46,761 bases of DNA, taken from positions 1 to 46,761 of the forward strand of contig JAUIKE010000051.1 in NCBI GenBank assembly GCA_030430845.1, given 5' to 3'. This DNA is from Bacteroidia bacterium. GTDB lineage: Bacteria > Bacteroidota > Bacteroidia > Chitinophagales > Saprospiraceae. Below, in pieces: positions 1 through 9,226 of this stretch (position 1 is its first letter; the number at the start of each line of letters is the position of its first letter). A model generated the notes under the pieces. It was given only the letters and a program-made list of their open reading frames with translations. It had not been told where the DNA came from and ran no database searches. The position numbers were made by a program, and so were the translations under genes.

Positions 1-1
1 T

Positions 2-2662
2 GCAAGTAATCACATTTTTTTGGGCCAGATCTTGTCTACAACTCCTATTGAGGATTTCTGGGATGCGGGAAATTATCAATCGCGTTTGAAACAATATCAA
101 TTGGAAAAATACCTGAGAGCGATTGATGACGGCTGGATCCTTCGGAAAGGACAATTCTATCGAGGCGCTTTTCAGGCCGAAGATGAAGAAGCCTGGGGGA
201 TTGACTTTTATAATTGGCTACTCAAGGACGATGAAAAGCTGAGAAATTATTTTTTCCTCATACGGCAATCTGCCAAGGATGTACCACATAAAGGCGACAG
301 TAATGAAACCCAGAAGGTAAGAGCCTTGTCAAAAGTCCTGTCTGATGAATACGCTCCTTTCCTGAATTTAAGAGTAAAAATCCACGGCCAGCCCGAGGCA
401 TCCGACATCGAAAAAGTAATCGCCTTTAGAGATCAGCATCGTGCAAAACTGAGTAGCAACCAGCTAAAGCAGTTTGAAGAGCTGATCGCAGGGATGAAAA
501 GCGTATTCAAGCCTGTCAACCTTCAATCACTCAGTGGATATGTCAAAAAGCTTCCGGAAGGGTCCACGCTTCGTGCCGGGCTGGAGCAATACCTGTCGGT
601 TTACAATATGCCCACTGCCGGGCCCGGAAGAGCTATTGCTACGGCGGACCAACTTGCGGCTGTTCGGGAGGAAATCCTTCAGGTAAAAGGCAGTCAGGCC
701 CGGCTGGCGCTGCTTGACCTGTCGAATGCCTTGGAAGAAATCTTCTTTGCAGAGATCAGCCAATGGAAGCCTGCCACCGTCAAAGAACTTTTGAATAAGA
801 TCTGCTATACCGGAAAGGCTGCCATGGGCACCGGCCTGCTGGAAGAGTGGGAATGGAGTGAGCTGGACCATGTTTTTACACATGCCCAAAGAGAGGAGGT
901 GAGCCTGCAGGAGCTAAATTTTATCTTGGACCGCTCTCGGGCCCTAGTGGAATGGGGAACCGGTATGGTCAGAGGGAACTATAAAGACGTAGTCAATTTG
1001 TATGGCGGCTTTGAGCCTTTGGCTTACGGCTTTTTTGATGATCGCATCCGCGGGTCCGTCTTGCTCGACCTGGGACAGTCAGTAGGAAAACTGGGAGATT
1101 TTATTGCAGGAGAAAGCAAGTTTTCGAACCAGGTTATGAAAGTGAGCAACCCAAGCCATGCCCGTGGTCTGAACCCCGGATATGCGAAGGGCGAACTGGT
1201 AGTCGTGACCGGGAATGAGGAGGATATTGAGGTGTCGAATAACAAAGTTTATTTATTTAACCATCCACCTTCTGATTTGAAACCGGTAGCCGGTATTGCA
1301 ACCGTTACGGAAGGCAATATGGTCTCGCATGTTCAATTACTGGCCCGCAACCTGGGTATCCCAAATGCCGTGATCTCCAGCCAAAACCTGGAGGAGTTAA
1401 AATCTTTCCACGGCCAGGAAGTCTTTTATGCTGTGTCCAATAGCGGTACGGTTATCATGAAACCGGTAAGTGATATGACCAGCAGGGAAGAGCAGCTGTT
1501 TGCTACCAGTCAGCGAAGTGAATCCAGGGTGAGCGTTCCTACCGATAAAATTGACCTGAGCCAAACTAAGGTGATCAATATGCGTCAGGTGGATGCGACA
1601 TCTTCAGGAAAAGTGTGCGGACCGAAAGCGGCCAATCTGGGGCAGCTGAAAAAGATGTTCCCGGATAATGTGGTAGAAGGCCTGGTTGTGCCTTTTGGTA
1701 TATTCAAGGCCCATTTAGAGCAACAAATGCCCGGGCAGTCGGGATCTTACTGGGCTTTCCTCAACGCTACTTTCCAGAAAGCAGAAGAAATGAGAAAAGA
1801 AGGAGCCGGCCAGGAATCAATAGAGGCATTTGTGTTAGGAGAATTGACCGTGCTTCGGGAAGCCATTAAAAAAATCGAGTTTTTACCGGAGTTCAGAGCG
1901 GACCTGGAGGCTGGTTTTTCAAGTGCCTTTGGGAAAAAACTTGGGCAGGTCCCTGTGTTCTTGCGCAGTGACACCAATATGGAAGACCTTAAGGAGTTTA
2001 CGGGAGCAGGCTTGAACCTAACGCTTTTTAATGTCCTCGATGCCGATCGCATTTTACAAGGCATTAAAGATGTGTGGGCTTCTCCTTATACAGAAAGAAG
2101 TTTTAAGTGGCGGCAGCGGTACTTGTTGAACCCTGAAAACGTATATCCGTCCATCCTTATCATACCCAGTGTGGACGTGGATTACTCCGGCGTGTTGATC
2201 ACCAAAGGCGTAACGGTGGGAGGACCACAGGATCTGACCATCGCATTCAACAAAGGAGCCGGAGGGGCGGTAGACGGTCAAGCCGCAGAGTCTTACCTGC
2301 TTACCAGCCAGGCTGAACGCATGTTGCTGACGCCTGCAAGGGAGCCTTCCTATCGCACCTTGCCCGAAACGGGCGGGACCAAAACGCTGTATACTGCCTT
2401 TGAAAACCCCATCTTGAACAAAGGTAACCTATACGAAATCTTCCTTTTGTCAAAAGAGATATACAAAAAGATGCCCGACGATAATGAAAACGGAGCAAAA
2501 GGTCCTTATGATGTGGAGCTAGGGTTTAAAAATAACCAACTCTGGCTTTTCCAGATCAGGCCTTTTGTCGAAAACAAAAAAGCGGTGAGCTCTGATTACC
2601 TGGAATCGATCTCCCCTAAAATTGACGGTTCCAGGGCTGTAAGTTTAAACTCTAAAATCTAA
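2..2662 (+). CDS. PEP/pyruvate-binding, glucan-water-dikinase-like protein (5' end outside window)
   Basis: The frame is open from base 2 with no stop before it, so the TTG at base 20 need not be the start and the gene probably begins left of the window. The middle holds a swivelling phosphohistidine domain: TEGNMVSHVQLLARNLGIP, with the candidate phospho-His codon at base 1328. A dikinase-type ATP-binding domain follows, beginning VCGPKAANLGQL (about base 1615) and containing the RSDTNMEDL-EFTGAGL signature near base 1965. The order His domain then ATP domain, and the AGL and VWAS-type motifs, match glucan/phosphoglucan water dikinases better than PEP synthase or PPDK, which have the ATP domain first and a PEP-binding barrel last. 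No barrel is present. A phosphotransfer role is likely; the substrate is unknown. The next gene starts 6 bp downstream, so the two are probably cotranscribed. Confidence 0.75.
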   Translation, partial: ASNHIFLGQILSTTPIEDFWDAGNYQSRLKQYQLEKYLRAIDDGWILRKGQFYRGAFQAEDEEAWGIDFYNWLLKDDEKLRNYFFLIRQSAKDVPHKGDSNETQKVRALSKVLSDEYAPFLNLRVKIHGQPEASDIEKVIAFRDQHRAKLSSNQLKQFEELIAGMKSVFKPVNLQSLSGYVKKLPEGSTLRAGLEQYLSVYNMPTAGPGRAIATADQLAAVREEILQVKGSQARLALLDLSNALEEIFFAEISQWKPATVKELLNKICYTGKAAMGTGLLEEWEWSELDHVFTHAQREEVSLQELNFILDRSRALVEWGTGMVRGNYKDVVNLYGGFEPLAYGFFDDRIRGSVLLDLGQSVGKLGDFIAGESKFSNQVMKVSNPSHARGLNPGYAKGELVVVTGNEEDIEVSNNKVYLFNHPPSDLKPVAGIATVTEGNMVSHVQLLARNLGIPNAVISSQNLEELKSFHGQEVFYAVSNSGTVIMKPVSDMTSREEQLFATSQRSESRVSVPTDKIDLSQTKVINMRQVDATSSGKVCGPKAANLGQLKKMFPDNVVEGLVVPFGIFKAHLEQQMPGQSGSYWAFLNATFQKAEEMRKEGAGQESIEAFVLGELTVLREAIKKIEFLPEFRADLEAGFSSAFGKKLGQVPVFLRSDTNMEDLKEFTGAGLNLTLFNVLDADRILQGIKDVWASPYTERSFKWRQRYLLNPENVYPSILIIPSVDVDYSGVLITKGVTVGGPQDLTIAFNKGAGGAVDGQAAESYLLTSQAERMLLTPAREPSYRTLPETGGTKTLYTAFENPILNKGNLYEIFLLSKEIYKKMPDDNENGAKGPYDVELGFKNNQLWLFQIRPFVENKKAVSSDYLESISPKIDGSRAVSLNSKI

Positions 2663-2668
2663 TCGGAA

Positions 2669-3943
2669 ATGAATAAAGGAAAGCAATTAAAAGCCACTTT
2701 TTTACTGTCTTTATTCCTGCTTCAGGTCGTGTTTGAAGCGCGGGCCTACCCCATTGACGGTTACGAATTGACCGGTATTCGTCGATTGAAGCGACTGGAA
2801 TTGATCCATAAAGGAGAAAGTAAAGAGCCGCTCAACCTGCCGGCGGGAGCTTTGAAGTCCTTAAGTGACATTAAGCTCAATTTGCATCAAACGGCAAAAG
2901 CAGACTCCTTGAAGACACTACCGGATTCCGATCCGGATCTTCAGAAAAAATTGAATGCCCTTTTCCCTAATCTTCATGAAAGTTACAGCCTTTCTGTATT
3001 GGACATTACTCCCGGCAAGCCCATTCGCTATGCTGCCCGGCAGGAAGAAAGAGGGTTCCAGCCAGGCAGTGTGGGAAAGCTGGCTGTGATTAACGGGCTG
3101 TTTTGTGAACTGGAGAATCTCTACCCCGACTCTTTCGAACAAAGAAGGCAGCTATTGAAAACAAAAATGGTGAAAGGAGGCCGCTGGGCAGTGTATGACG
3201 AACACACTGTGCCCATTTATAATCCGGAAACGGGGCAGCTTGTCAAAAGGCAAGTCAACGAAAAAGATGTTTTTTCCTTGTACGAATGGGCGGATCATAT
3301 GCTATCAGTCAGTAATAATGGTGCAGCCAGCGTAGTTTGGCGGGAAGCCATTCTGATGCGGGTGTTTGATGAAAAATACCTCGAACTGACCGAGCAGGAA
3401 GCGGAAACTTATTTCACTACCACACCTAAAAGCGAGCTGGCCGATATCGCAACATCCGTGGTAAATATGCCCCTGCGCGAGTTAGGTATCACAGAGGATG
3501 AGTGGCGGTTGGGAACTATGTTTACCAGAGGCGCTACTTCTTATATTCCGGGCAAAGGAGGGAGCCTTGGCACACCCAAAGGGCTTGTTAAGTGGATGCT
3601 GGCGCTGGAACGCGGAGATGTGATTGACCCCGAAACCAGCCTGGAAATAAAAAGACTGATGTATATGACCGACCGCCGGATACGTTATGCCGGTAACGAA
3701 AGCCTTAAGCCTGCGGCCGTTTATTTCAAATCGGGAAGCTTGTACAAATGCAAGGAGGAAGAAGGGTTTAAGTGTGGGAAATATATGGGTAATGTGCAAA
3801 ATTTTATGAATTCAGTAGCCATTGTTGAACATGAAGACGGCACTACTTATCTGGTTGCCCTGATGACCAACGTACTTCGCAAAAATTCGAATATCGACCA
3901 CAATGCTTTGGCCGGAAAGGTCGATAAACTGATAAAGTCATAA
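2669..3943 (+). CDS. Exported serine hydrolase, class A beta-lactamase fold
   Basis: This 424-aa protein has an N-terminal signal peptide (hydrophobic residues 10-22, cleavage probably after ARA). The three active-site motifs of the penicillin-recognising serine hydrolases are present: S134-V-G-K137, S215-N-N217 and K354-S-G356. It is longer than a typical class A beta-lactamase (about 290 aa) because of a roughly 100-residue N-terminal extension and an insertion between the SxN and KTG-like motifs. I do not see a clear ExxLN omega-loop glutamate, so resistance should not be assumed; a peptidase, esterase or cell-wall role is equally possible. It lies 6 bp after the dikinase-like gene, and its stop codon forms the edge of a palindromic terminator shared with the convergent gene. 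Confidence 0.8.
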   Translation: MNKGKQLKATFLLSLFLLQVVFEARAYPIDGYELTGIRRLKRLELIHKGESKEPLNLPAGALKSLSDIKLNLHQTAKADSLKTLPDSDPDLQKKLNALFPNLHESYSLSVLDITPGKPIRYAARQEERGFQPGSVGKLAVINGLFCELENLYPDSFEQRRQLLKTKMVKGGRWAVYDEHTVPIYNPETGQLVKRQVNEKDVFSLYEWADHMLSVSNNGAASVVWREAILMRVFDEKYLELTEQEAETYFTTTPKSELADIATSVVNMPLRELGITEDEWRLGTMFTRGATSYIPGKGGSLGTPKGLVKWMLALERGDVIDPETSLEIKRLMYMTDRRIRYAGNESLKPAAVYFKSGSLYKCKEEEGFKCGKYMGNVQNFMNSVAIVEHEDGTTYLVALMTNVLRKNSNIDHNALAGKVDKLIKS

Positions 3944-3982
3944 CATAAAAAAAGCGCCGCACGCGGCGCTTTTTTTATGTTA
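3941..3982. terminator. Perfect 42-bp palindromic bidirectional terminator
   Basis: Two 20-bp arms (TAACATAAAAAAAGCGCCGC and its exact complement) flank a 2-nt centre. The A7 and T7 runs give a U-tract on either strand, so it can end transcription from both converging genes. The stop codons of both genes lie inside it. Confidence 0.85.
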
Positions 3983-6785
3983 AAATATCTTTGGCCAATT
4001 TCCTTACTTTGGGGTTTGCATCCTCGGTAGCAGCTCTAACCAAAGGTATGTAAGAGGAATTAAACTGAGCTTTTATGAGATGCAGAATGGCCAGTTTGAG
4101 TTGGGTATCCTTGGTTTGCATCAAGCGCTCGAAGCCTTTTAATTCGTTGGGGACCTTCAGGCCTAATTTATGCACAGCCTCTTCTGAAATAGAATCCAGC
4201 AGTGCCGTTTCGACAATAGGCATTAGAATTTTTTTGAGGCTGATTTCCAATAGATTATCCAGGTATTCAACAGCATTAGTGCGCAGGTCTGTTTTTTCAT
4301 TGCTGATACGCTCGAAAATGGGGATGATATCTTCCGGAGGGTATTTTAAGCCTAAAAGCCGGAATATCCTTTCCAGATTGATATCCAGCCTGCTCTCGAG
4401 AAGTTGAATGACTTCTGATCTAAACAGCTCGATGGGCGTCGGGCCCTCCGTTTCATTCTGCTCCGGCTTCTTTTTCACCTGTGCGTACAATACGGCCAAT
4501 AAGCTTTCATATACTTTTGCTTCTTCGAGGATGAAGTTGATGGTGCGTCGCTCATTAAAATGAAGGTAAGGGAAGGTTTTTCTCATTTTATTGAGTGCTT
4601 TCAAAATGGCAAGGCGTAAATTATAATCGCCCTTCTGCAGCATTTCAAATAAAAACTCAACTGTTTCCTGGCGACCAAACTTCTCCAGGATTTCCGGGAA
4701 AGACCGGATCGTCTCCATTGAAGTGGCAGGGTCATTGGAATAACGGATCAGTATGGGGATGATTTCATCACCATAATTACTCAGCGCTTCCTGGGCAGCA
4801 GCTTGTTTTTTTTCATCATCCAAAAAACGGATCAATTCAGGGATAAAATAGGAATGGAGCGTTTGACCGGCGGATAGGATGGCCTGATGAACCACTTTTT
4901 TATTAGGGTCCTGGAAGAAGACCTCCATGATGGGGAAAAATTCAGGAAGCTTAGCTGCCCCCATGGCTTTGAGCAGCCCAATTTTGATAAAATCCTTTTT
5001 ATTACCCTCCTTCAACTCACTTAGCTTGGCGTAAGCCTGTTGAAGTCGTTCTTCTAATTGAAAGGTGCTTCGTAATTGAGGGTTGTCTCTACTTTCAATG
5101 GCCAAACTTACCAAAGCGGCTGATTGCAACTTATAGTCGGCTTCCTGCAGGTATTTGCCCATGAACTCGTCCAAACGATCCGGTACATGTTCGATCAGGT
5201 ATTCGAAGGCGGCTATTTTAACCTTTTGGGAAGGATCCTTGCTTAAGTTTTCAATGGGTTCAATATCTGATTGGCTTTTGAAAAAATACAGAATTTCAAG
5301 TGCAGAGGCCCTGATCAGATCAGAAGAATGATGAATGAGCGGATAGATCTGCTCAAATAAGCGGTCATCCGGTTTTTCCTTCAACTTTTTTAAAGCGTAT
5401 AGGATCTGTTGCTCATTGCCGGCCTCTAATACCTTTTTCCAACCTTCCAGGATAGACTTTTGATCCGGCTGTTGGATCGGATTGTCTTCCTCGGTGGTCG
5501 AAGCCTGCAACATATTCAAGCGGAAAGATCGCAAATATTCTTTTCTGACCCTGAGTACGAAGAATATCCATACGCCAATCAAAGCAATGATCATGAGACT
5601 GATAAAAGGTACAGGAAGCCCCAGGCCTTTGACCAAAAAAATCAATATTATTCCACCCAGCCCGGTTGCTATGCTGTCGATGAATACATCGATAAAGGTT
5701 TTGGTCTGGGTTTTGGTTTCCAGAGGTATAGGTAAAGCCAGTAGTTCAACGGCCGCCTTATTAATGGATTGTTTCAGGCTTCCGTCACTCGTTTTCAGGA
5801 TAATAACCACCCAAAGCTCGGGTAGGAAAAAAAGTAGCGTGGCGCCGAACAAAATGCTGATGGGCAAAAACAGCAAAGAGGTTCCCACTCCAAACATCCC
5901 CACCACTCTACGCGTTAAAAGCAATTGAATGATCAGGGAGACGAGGTTAAAGTTGGAAAACCAAAGCCCCAGAAAGGCGGTAAGTTCGTCCGGATCCGGA
6001 ATTTTGGCAGAGGCTACTGCATTGAACTGGTAGTCGACCAGTTTGGCAATGATTACACTTACTCCTACAATGCCGGCAAGGTAGCTTAAATGAGCAGACT
6101 TTCTTATGATCTGGAAGGCGTGATCTCTTTTGCCGATTTTCTTTTTTCGTTGGAAACTTGTTTGGGAAGGGAGAACCTGGGATTTCCAGACATAAATAGT
6201 GATCGGAATACAAAAGAACAATAGCCCGGCTCCTACAAAAATCAGGTTTTCACTTCCCAGGGGTTCGGCGAGCAGCGTGGTCAGGTAACCTCCGAAGATT
6301 CCTCCTGCGATGGCCCCGGTGCCGATAAACCCGAAAAGGCGCTTGGCTTCTCTTACATTAAAAACTACATTGGCCAGGATCCAGAACTGAGAAGCGGTCA
6401 GGACACCAAAAATAGACACCCAGATATAAAAAGCATATAAGATCCATCCACCCAGAATATTGAGCCGGAGTAGGGTGCCAAATAAGACGAATAGGAATAC
6501 TGAAATGCTAAGGGTATAAATGATCAACCGGTTGAGTGGAAAACGACCTATAAACCTGGCATAAATGGAGGAAATAAGACCAGCGAATACAGAAACCAGG
6601 ATAAATACCTTGGGAAGTTGCTCAACTCCTATATCTGAAAGGAAAAGCCCTGTTACAGTAGGCTTTACGATCAGGAGCGTTGTGATGATTAGAAAAATAT
6701 TCAGCTGCATGAGAAGAGCACGGACTATCTCCCCTTCTCTGAGGTCAAAGGTCTTTCTCAAGAAATTTTGAAGAGTCGCTCTCAT
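3975..6785 (-). CDS. Npt/Tlc-type ATP/ADP-antiporter-like transporter fused to HEAT repeats
   Basis: In this 936-aa protein, residues 1 to about 410 form a polytopic membrane domain of roughly twelve helices. The stretch around residues 130-170 (QFWILANVVFNVREAKRLFG, then a glycine-rich GTGAIAGGIFGG) is typical of the AAA-type nucleotide antiporter (ATP/ADP translocase) family. Residues from about 440 to 936 form a cytoplasmic helical-repeat region with recurring VRxxAxE/KVVHQAIL-type HEAT elements, ending in PKVRKLAKDIL. Classical translocases of intracellular parasites are about 500 aa and lack this tail. Related transporter-HEAT fusions are known from free-living Bacteroidota; their substrate is not established and nucleotide import is only a guess. 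It lies between two beta-lactamase-fold hydrolases, on the same strand as the second. Confidence 0.75.
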   Translation of the reverse strand: MRATLQNFLRKTFDLREGEIVRALLMQLNIFLIITTLLIVKPTVTGLFLSDIGVEQLPKVFILVSVFAGLISSIYARFIGRFPLNRLIIYTLSISVFLFVLFGTLLRLNILGGWILYAFYIWVSIFGVLTASQFWILANVVFNVREAKRLFGFIGTGAIAGGIFGGYLTTLLAEPLGSENLIFVGAGLLFFCIPITIYVWKSQVLPSQTSFQRKKKIGKRDHAFQIIRKSAHLSYLAGIVGVSVIIAKLVDYQFNAVASAKIPDPDELTAFLGLWFSNFNLVSLIIQLLLTRRVVGMFGVGTSLLFLPISILFGATLLFFLPELWVVIILKTSDGSLKQSINKAAVELLALPIPLETKTQTKTFIDVFIDSIATGLGGIILIFLVKGLGLPVPFISLMIIALIGVWIFFVLRVRKEYLRSFRLNMLQASTTEEDNPIQQPDQKSILEGWKKVLEAGNEQQILYALKKLKEKPDDRLFEQIYPLIHHSSDLIRASALEILYFFKSQSDIEPIENLSKDPSQKVKIAAFEYLIEHVPDRLDEFMGKYLQEADYKLQSAALVSLAIESRDNPQLRSTFQLEERLQQAYAKLSELKEGNKKDFIKIGLLKAMGAAKLPEFFPIMEVFFQDPNKKVVHQAILSAGQTLHSYFIPELIRFLDDEKKQAAAQEALSNYGDEIIPILIRYSNDPATSMETIRSFPEILEKFGRQETVEFLFEMLQKGDYNLRLAILKALNKMRKTFPYLHFNERRTINFILEEAKVYESLLAVLYAQVKKKPEQNETEGPTPIELFRSEVIQLLESRLDINLERIFRLLGLKYPPEDIIPIFERISNEKTDLRTNAVEYLDNLLEISLKKILMPIVETALLDSISEEAVHKLGLKVPNELKGFERLMQTKDTQLKLAILHLIKAQFNSSYIPLVRAATEDANPKVRKLAKDILT

Positions 6786-6810
6786 GGCAGCTTCCGCTTT
6801 GATAAGTATT

Positions 6811-6866
6811 TGTTATTGAAGCTGTTTTATCCGCCTCTACAGGCGGATGAAACAGCTTCAATAACA
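6811..6866. terminator. 26-bp-stem hairpin between two minus-strand genes
   Basis: Near-perfect inverted repeat, arms 6811-6836 and 6841-6866, one G-U pair, 4-nt loop. The core ATCCGCCT/AGGCGGAT resembles GC-rich intergenic hairpins common in Bacteroidota. It follows the stop of the serine hydrolase gene read on the minus strand and probably terminates it. Confidence 0.6.
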
Positions 6867-6874
6867 CTTCTATA

Positions 6875-7789
6875 TTAAATTTTGCTTCTTAGTACGTTTT
6901 CGGCGGTATAAATGAGATCCCTGATGATGGCTTCACCCTCTGTCGATTGCGTTAAAGCTACTAAAATATATCTTCTTTTTTCATCCTTGCCCCACACCAG
7001 TACGGAATCGGAATGATAATCTCTCCAACTGCCGGATTTTCTGTACACCTTAGCTTTAGGAGCGATTCGGTCAAGAGTATGAACGAACTTATGGTGTAAT
7101 TCGGGAGGATACATGAGTTCCAGCATTTGGCGAGAGCGTTCGTAATTAACCAGTTTCCCCATGCTCAGTAAATAGTAGAAACGACATACCTGTGTAACGG
7201 TGGCGGCATGACTCAATCCCTTGATAGGATCCGGGTTTTTCCGGCCTGTGGCTGCGTACCGTTTACCCACCCATAGTCCGCCTCCATAATCTTCATCGAA
7301 CAACTCGTATTGCGGGTCGGTCAGTACTTCCTCGATTTTCTCATACCCCAACAGGTCAATCATTCGGGTTGATGCCCGGTTGTCCGATTTACGGATCATA
7401 GCCCTGAGGTCATCCAAAATAACTTTGTTCTCTTTAAGTTCACCTTCTTCCATGGCATCTACAGCCGCTAGTAGAATGGCAATTTTAGGTAAACTGGCCG
7501 CATACATCATTTCATTGCCATTAACCCTGGCAAAACGAACCTGGAAGGGATTGCTTAGATCTACCAGGCCTACCGCCAGTTTCTTTTCCCGAATCAAGGT
7601 TTTCCATTTCGCATTTGCATTCAATTGAAGTTCCAATTCATGCTGAAGCGACTCGTCAACAAGCGACCTCAAGGGTTGCACATAATATTGAGTACCCTTT
7701 AGAGGAAGTTCGCTTTGAGCATTCGTAATAGGATTCAGGGTCAATACTGCAAAAATGGATAGAAGGAAAAACTTCCTTTTGTTCTCCAT
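6875..7789 (-). CDS. Exported serine hydrolase, class A beta-lactamase-like
   Basis: This 304-aa protein has a signal peptide (MENKRKFFLLSIFAVLTL, cleavage probably after TNA). All three catalytic motifs are in place: S99-L-P-K102, S135-D-N137 and K251-S-G253. Length and spacing fit the class A beta-lactamase/PBP-like fold. The omega-loop region (about 160-185, with DEDYGGGLWVGKRY) lacks an obvious ExxLN motif, so true beta-lactamase activity is doubtful. It could be a D,D-peptidase-like or other serine hydrolase acting in the periplasm. It precedes the transporter-HEAT gene on the same strand but is separated from it by a strong hairpin, so the two may not share a transcript. Confidence 0.8.
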   Translation of the reverse strand: MENKRKFFLLSIFAVLTLNPITNAQSELPLKGTQYYVQPLRSLVDESLQHELELQLNANAKWKTLIREKKLAVGLVDLSNPFQVRFARVNGNEMMYAASLPKIAILLAAVDAMEEGELKENKVILDDLRAMIRKSDNRASTRMIDLLGYEKIEEVLTDPQYELFDEDYGGGLWVGKRYAATGRKNPDPIKGLSHAATVTQVCRFYYLLSMGKLVNYERSRQMLELMYPPELHHKFVHTLDRIAPKAKVYRKSGSWRDYHSDSVLVWGKDEKRRYILVALTQSTEGEAIIRDLIYTAENVLRSKI

Positions 7790-7924
7790 ACAGATTAGAT
7801 TAATTGTTTTTTAATAAATAATTCAATCTTTAATGCCGGCACCCAAAGTGGCCTTCATTAACGAATTGATAATCCCTATCAGACGGAAATTTCGGAAGAA
7901 AGTAACTTGAAAAGATACTTTCTT

Positions 7925-9226
7925 TTAAAGATTTCGACGATCGACAATTCTTTTTAATTTCCCCCCTTCACTTCTTGGAATCGCACCGTGGGGGACCACT
8001 TCGACTTCTGCAGATACGCCTATGTTATCCTTCATTTTTTTTCGCAAAAAACGGCTCAGCTGTTCCTTCAGTTGGCCCTCCTCTTTTTGTTCTGGTTCTA
8101 ATTCCACTTTTACTTCGAGTGCATCCATCGTTCCTTCCCGACTAACGATCAGTTGATAATGTGGGGCTAGTTCGGGGATTTGCTGGATGAGTTCCTCCAC
8201 CTGTGTATGGAATAGGTTGACTCCTCGAATGATGAGCATGTCATCGGCCCTGCCCTTGATGGCACTCATTTTTATGTGGGTTCGCTGAGAATCGGAATCA
8301 TAATGGAGCGCACAAATGTCATTGGTCCAGTAACGCAGAACGGGAAAAGCTTCTTTAGTCAGGGTTGTAAAAACTAAGACCCCATCTTTCCCTTCAGGCA
8401 AAGGGTCGCCGGTATGGGGATCTACGACTTCTGGATAGAAATGATCTTCCCAAACGTGACTGCCGCTCCCTCTTTCCTCGACGGCTTCCTGGGACACTCC
8501 CGGGCCCATAATCTCACTTAGGCCATAAATATTAGTGGCCTGAACATGCAGGCCCTTCTGAACATCTTCCCTAATCGCTTCCGTCCAGGGTTCTGCACCT
8601 AGTACGGCGTACTTCAAACGGAGTCGGTCCAAATCAATCTGCCGATCCCTCACCTCCTCCGTCAAACGCTGGGCATAAGAAGGCGTACAGCAGATCACGT
8701 CTGGCTGAAAGTCTTGCAGGATCATCAGCTGACGATCTGTCATACCTCCCGATACCGGGATCACGGACATGCCGAGGGTTTCTGCTCCGGCGTGCAAGCC
8801 GAGTCCTCCAGTGAATAACCCATAGCCATAGGCATTATGCAGCATCATGCCCGGCTTTGCCCCGGCGGCGGCCAGGGAGCGGGCGTTCACCTCGCCGAAA
8901 AGCTTCAAGTCGGCTTTGGTATAGCCTACAACGGTTGGTTTGCCGGTTGTCCCGCTAGAGGCGTGGATGCGAGCTAACTGCTCTCTTGGAACGGCAAACA
9001 TTTGAAAAGGATAGTGTTTGCGAAGGTCTTCCTTAGTGGTGAAGGGGAGGCGTGCAATATCCGCAATACTTTTAATAGAAGAAGGGGGAATTCCCCGCTG
9101 GTCTAGTTGTTGTTTGTAAAACGGGATTTTTTCATAAACATAGGCTACTAGTTTTTGAAGTCGCTCCGACTGAAGCCGGCGGAGCTTATCCAGCGGCATG
9201 GTCTCGATGTGGGGATTGAAGATCAT
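7925..9226 (-). CDS. paaK: Phenylacetate-CoA ligase family protein
   Basis: The product is 433 aa from the ATG at 9226. The frame remains open to 9304, but that extension would be translated out of an intergenic palindromic repeat, so 9226 is the better start; E. coli PaaK is about 437 aa. The adenylate-forming core motif is ASSGTTGKPTVVGY, followed by NAYGYGLFTGGLGLHAG, NIYGLSEIMGPG, the RYWTNDI/KGRADDMLIIRGVN hinge region and a C-terminal EGGKLKR lysine motif. All are typical of PaaK. The enzyme activates an aryl acid, classically phenylacetate, to its CoA thioester via an acyl-adenylate in the cytoplasm. No other paa genes are near, so it may serve an isolated aryl-acid activation step. 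Confidence 0.9.
   Translation of the reverse strand: MIFNPHIETMPLDKLRRLQSERLQKLVAYVYEKIPFYKQQLDQRGIPPSSIKSIADIARLPFTTKEDLRKHYPFQMFAVPREQLARIHASSGTTGKPTVVGYTKADLKLFGEVNARSLAAAGAKPGMMLHNAYGYGLFTGGLGLHAGAETLGMSVIPVSGGMTDRQLMILQDFQPDVICCTPSYAQRLTEEVRDRQIDLDRLRLKYAVLGAEPWTEAIREDVQKGLHVQATNIYGLSEIMGPGVSQEAVEERGSGSHVWEDHFYPEVVDPHTGDPLPEGKDGVLVFTTLTKEAFPVLRYWTNDICALHYDSDSQRTHIKMSAIKGRADDMLIIRGVNLFHTQVEELIQQIPELAPHYQLIVSREGTMDALEVKVELEPEQKEEGQLKEQLSRFLRKKMKDNIGVSAEVEVVPHGAIPRSEGGKLKRIVDRRNL

Noticed and set aside
2669..7789. Antibiotic-resistance beta-lactamases
   Set aside because: Both proteins have the SxxK, SxN and KSG motifs, but no clear omega-loop ExxLN glutamate and one has large insertions, so only the fold is claimed.
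7925..9226. Phenylacetate degradation cluster
   Set aside because: Only the ligase is present; no paaA-E, paaG, paaZ or related genes appear on either side.
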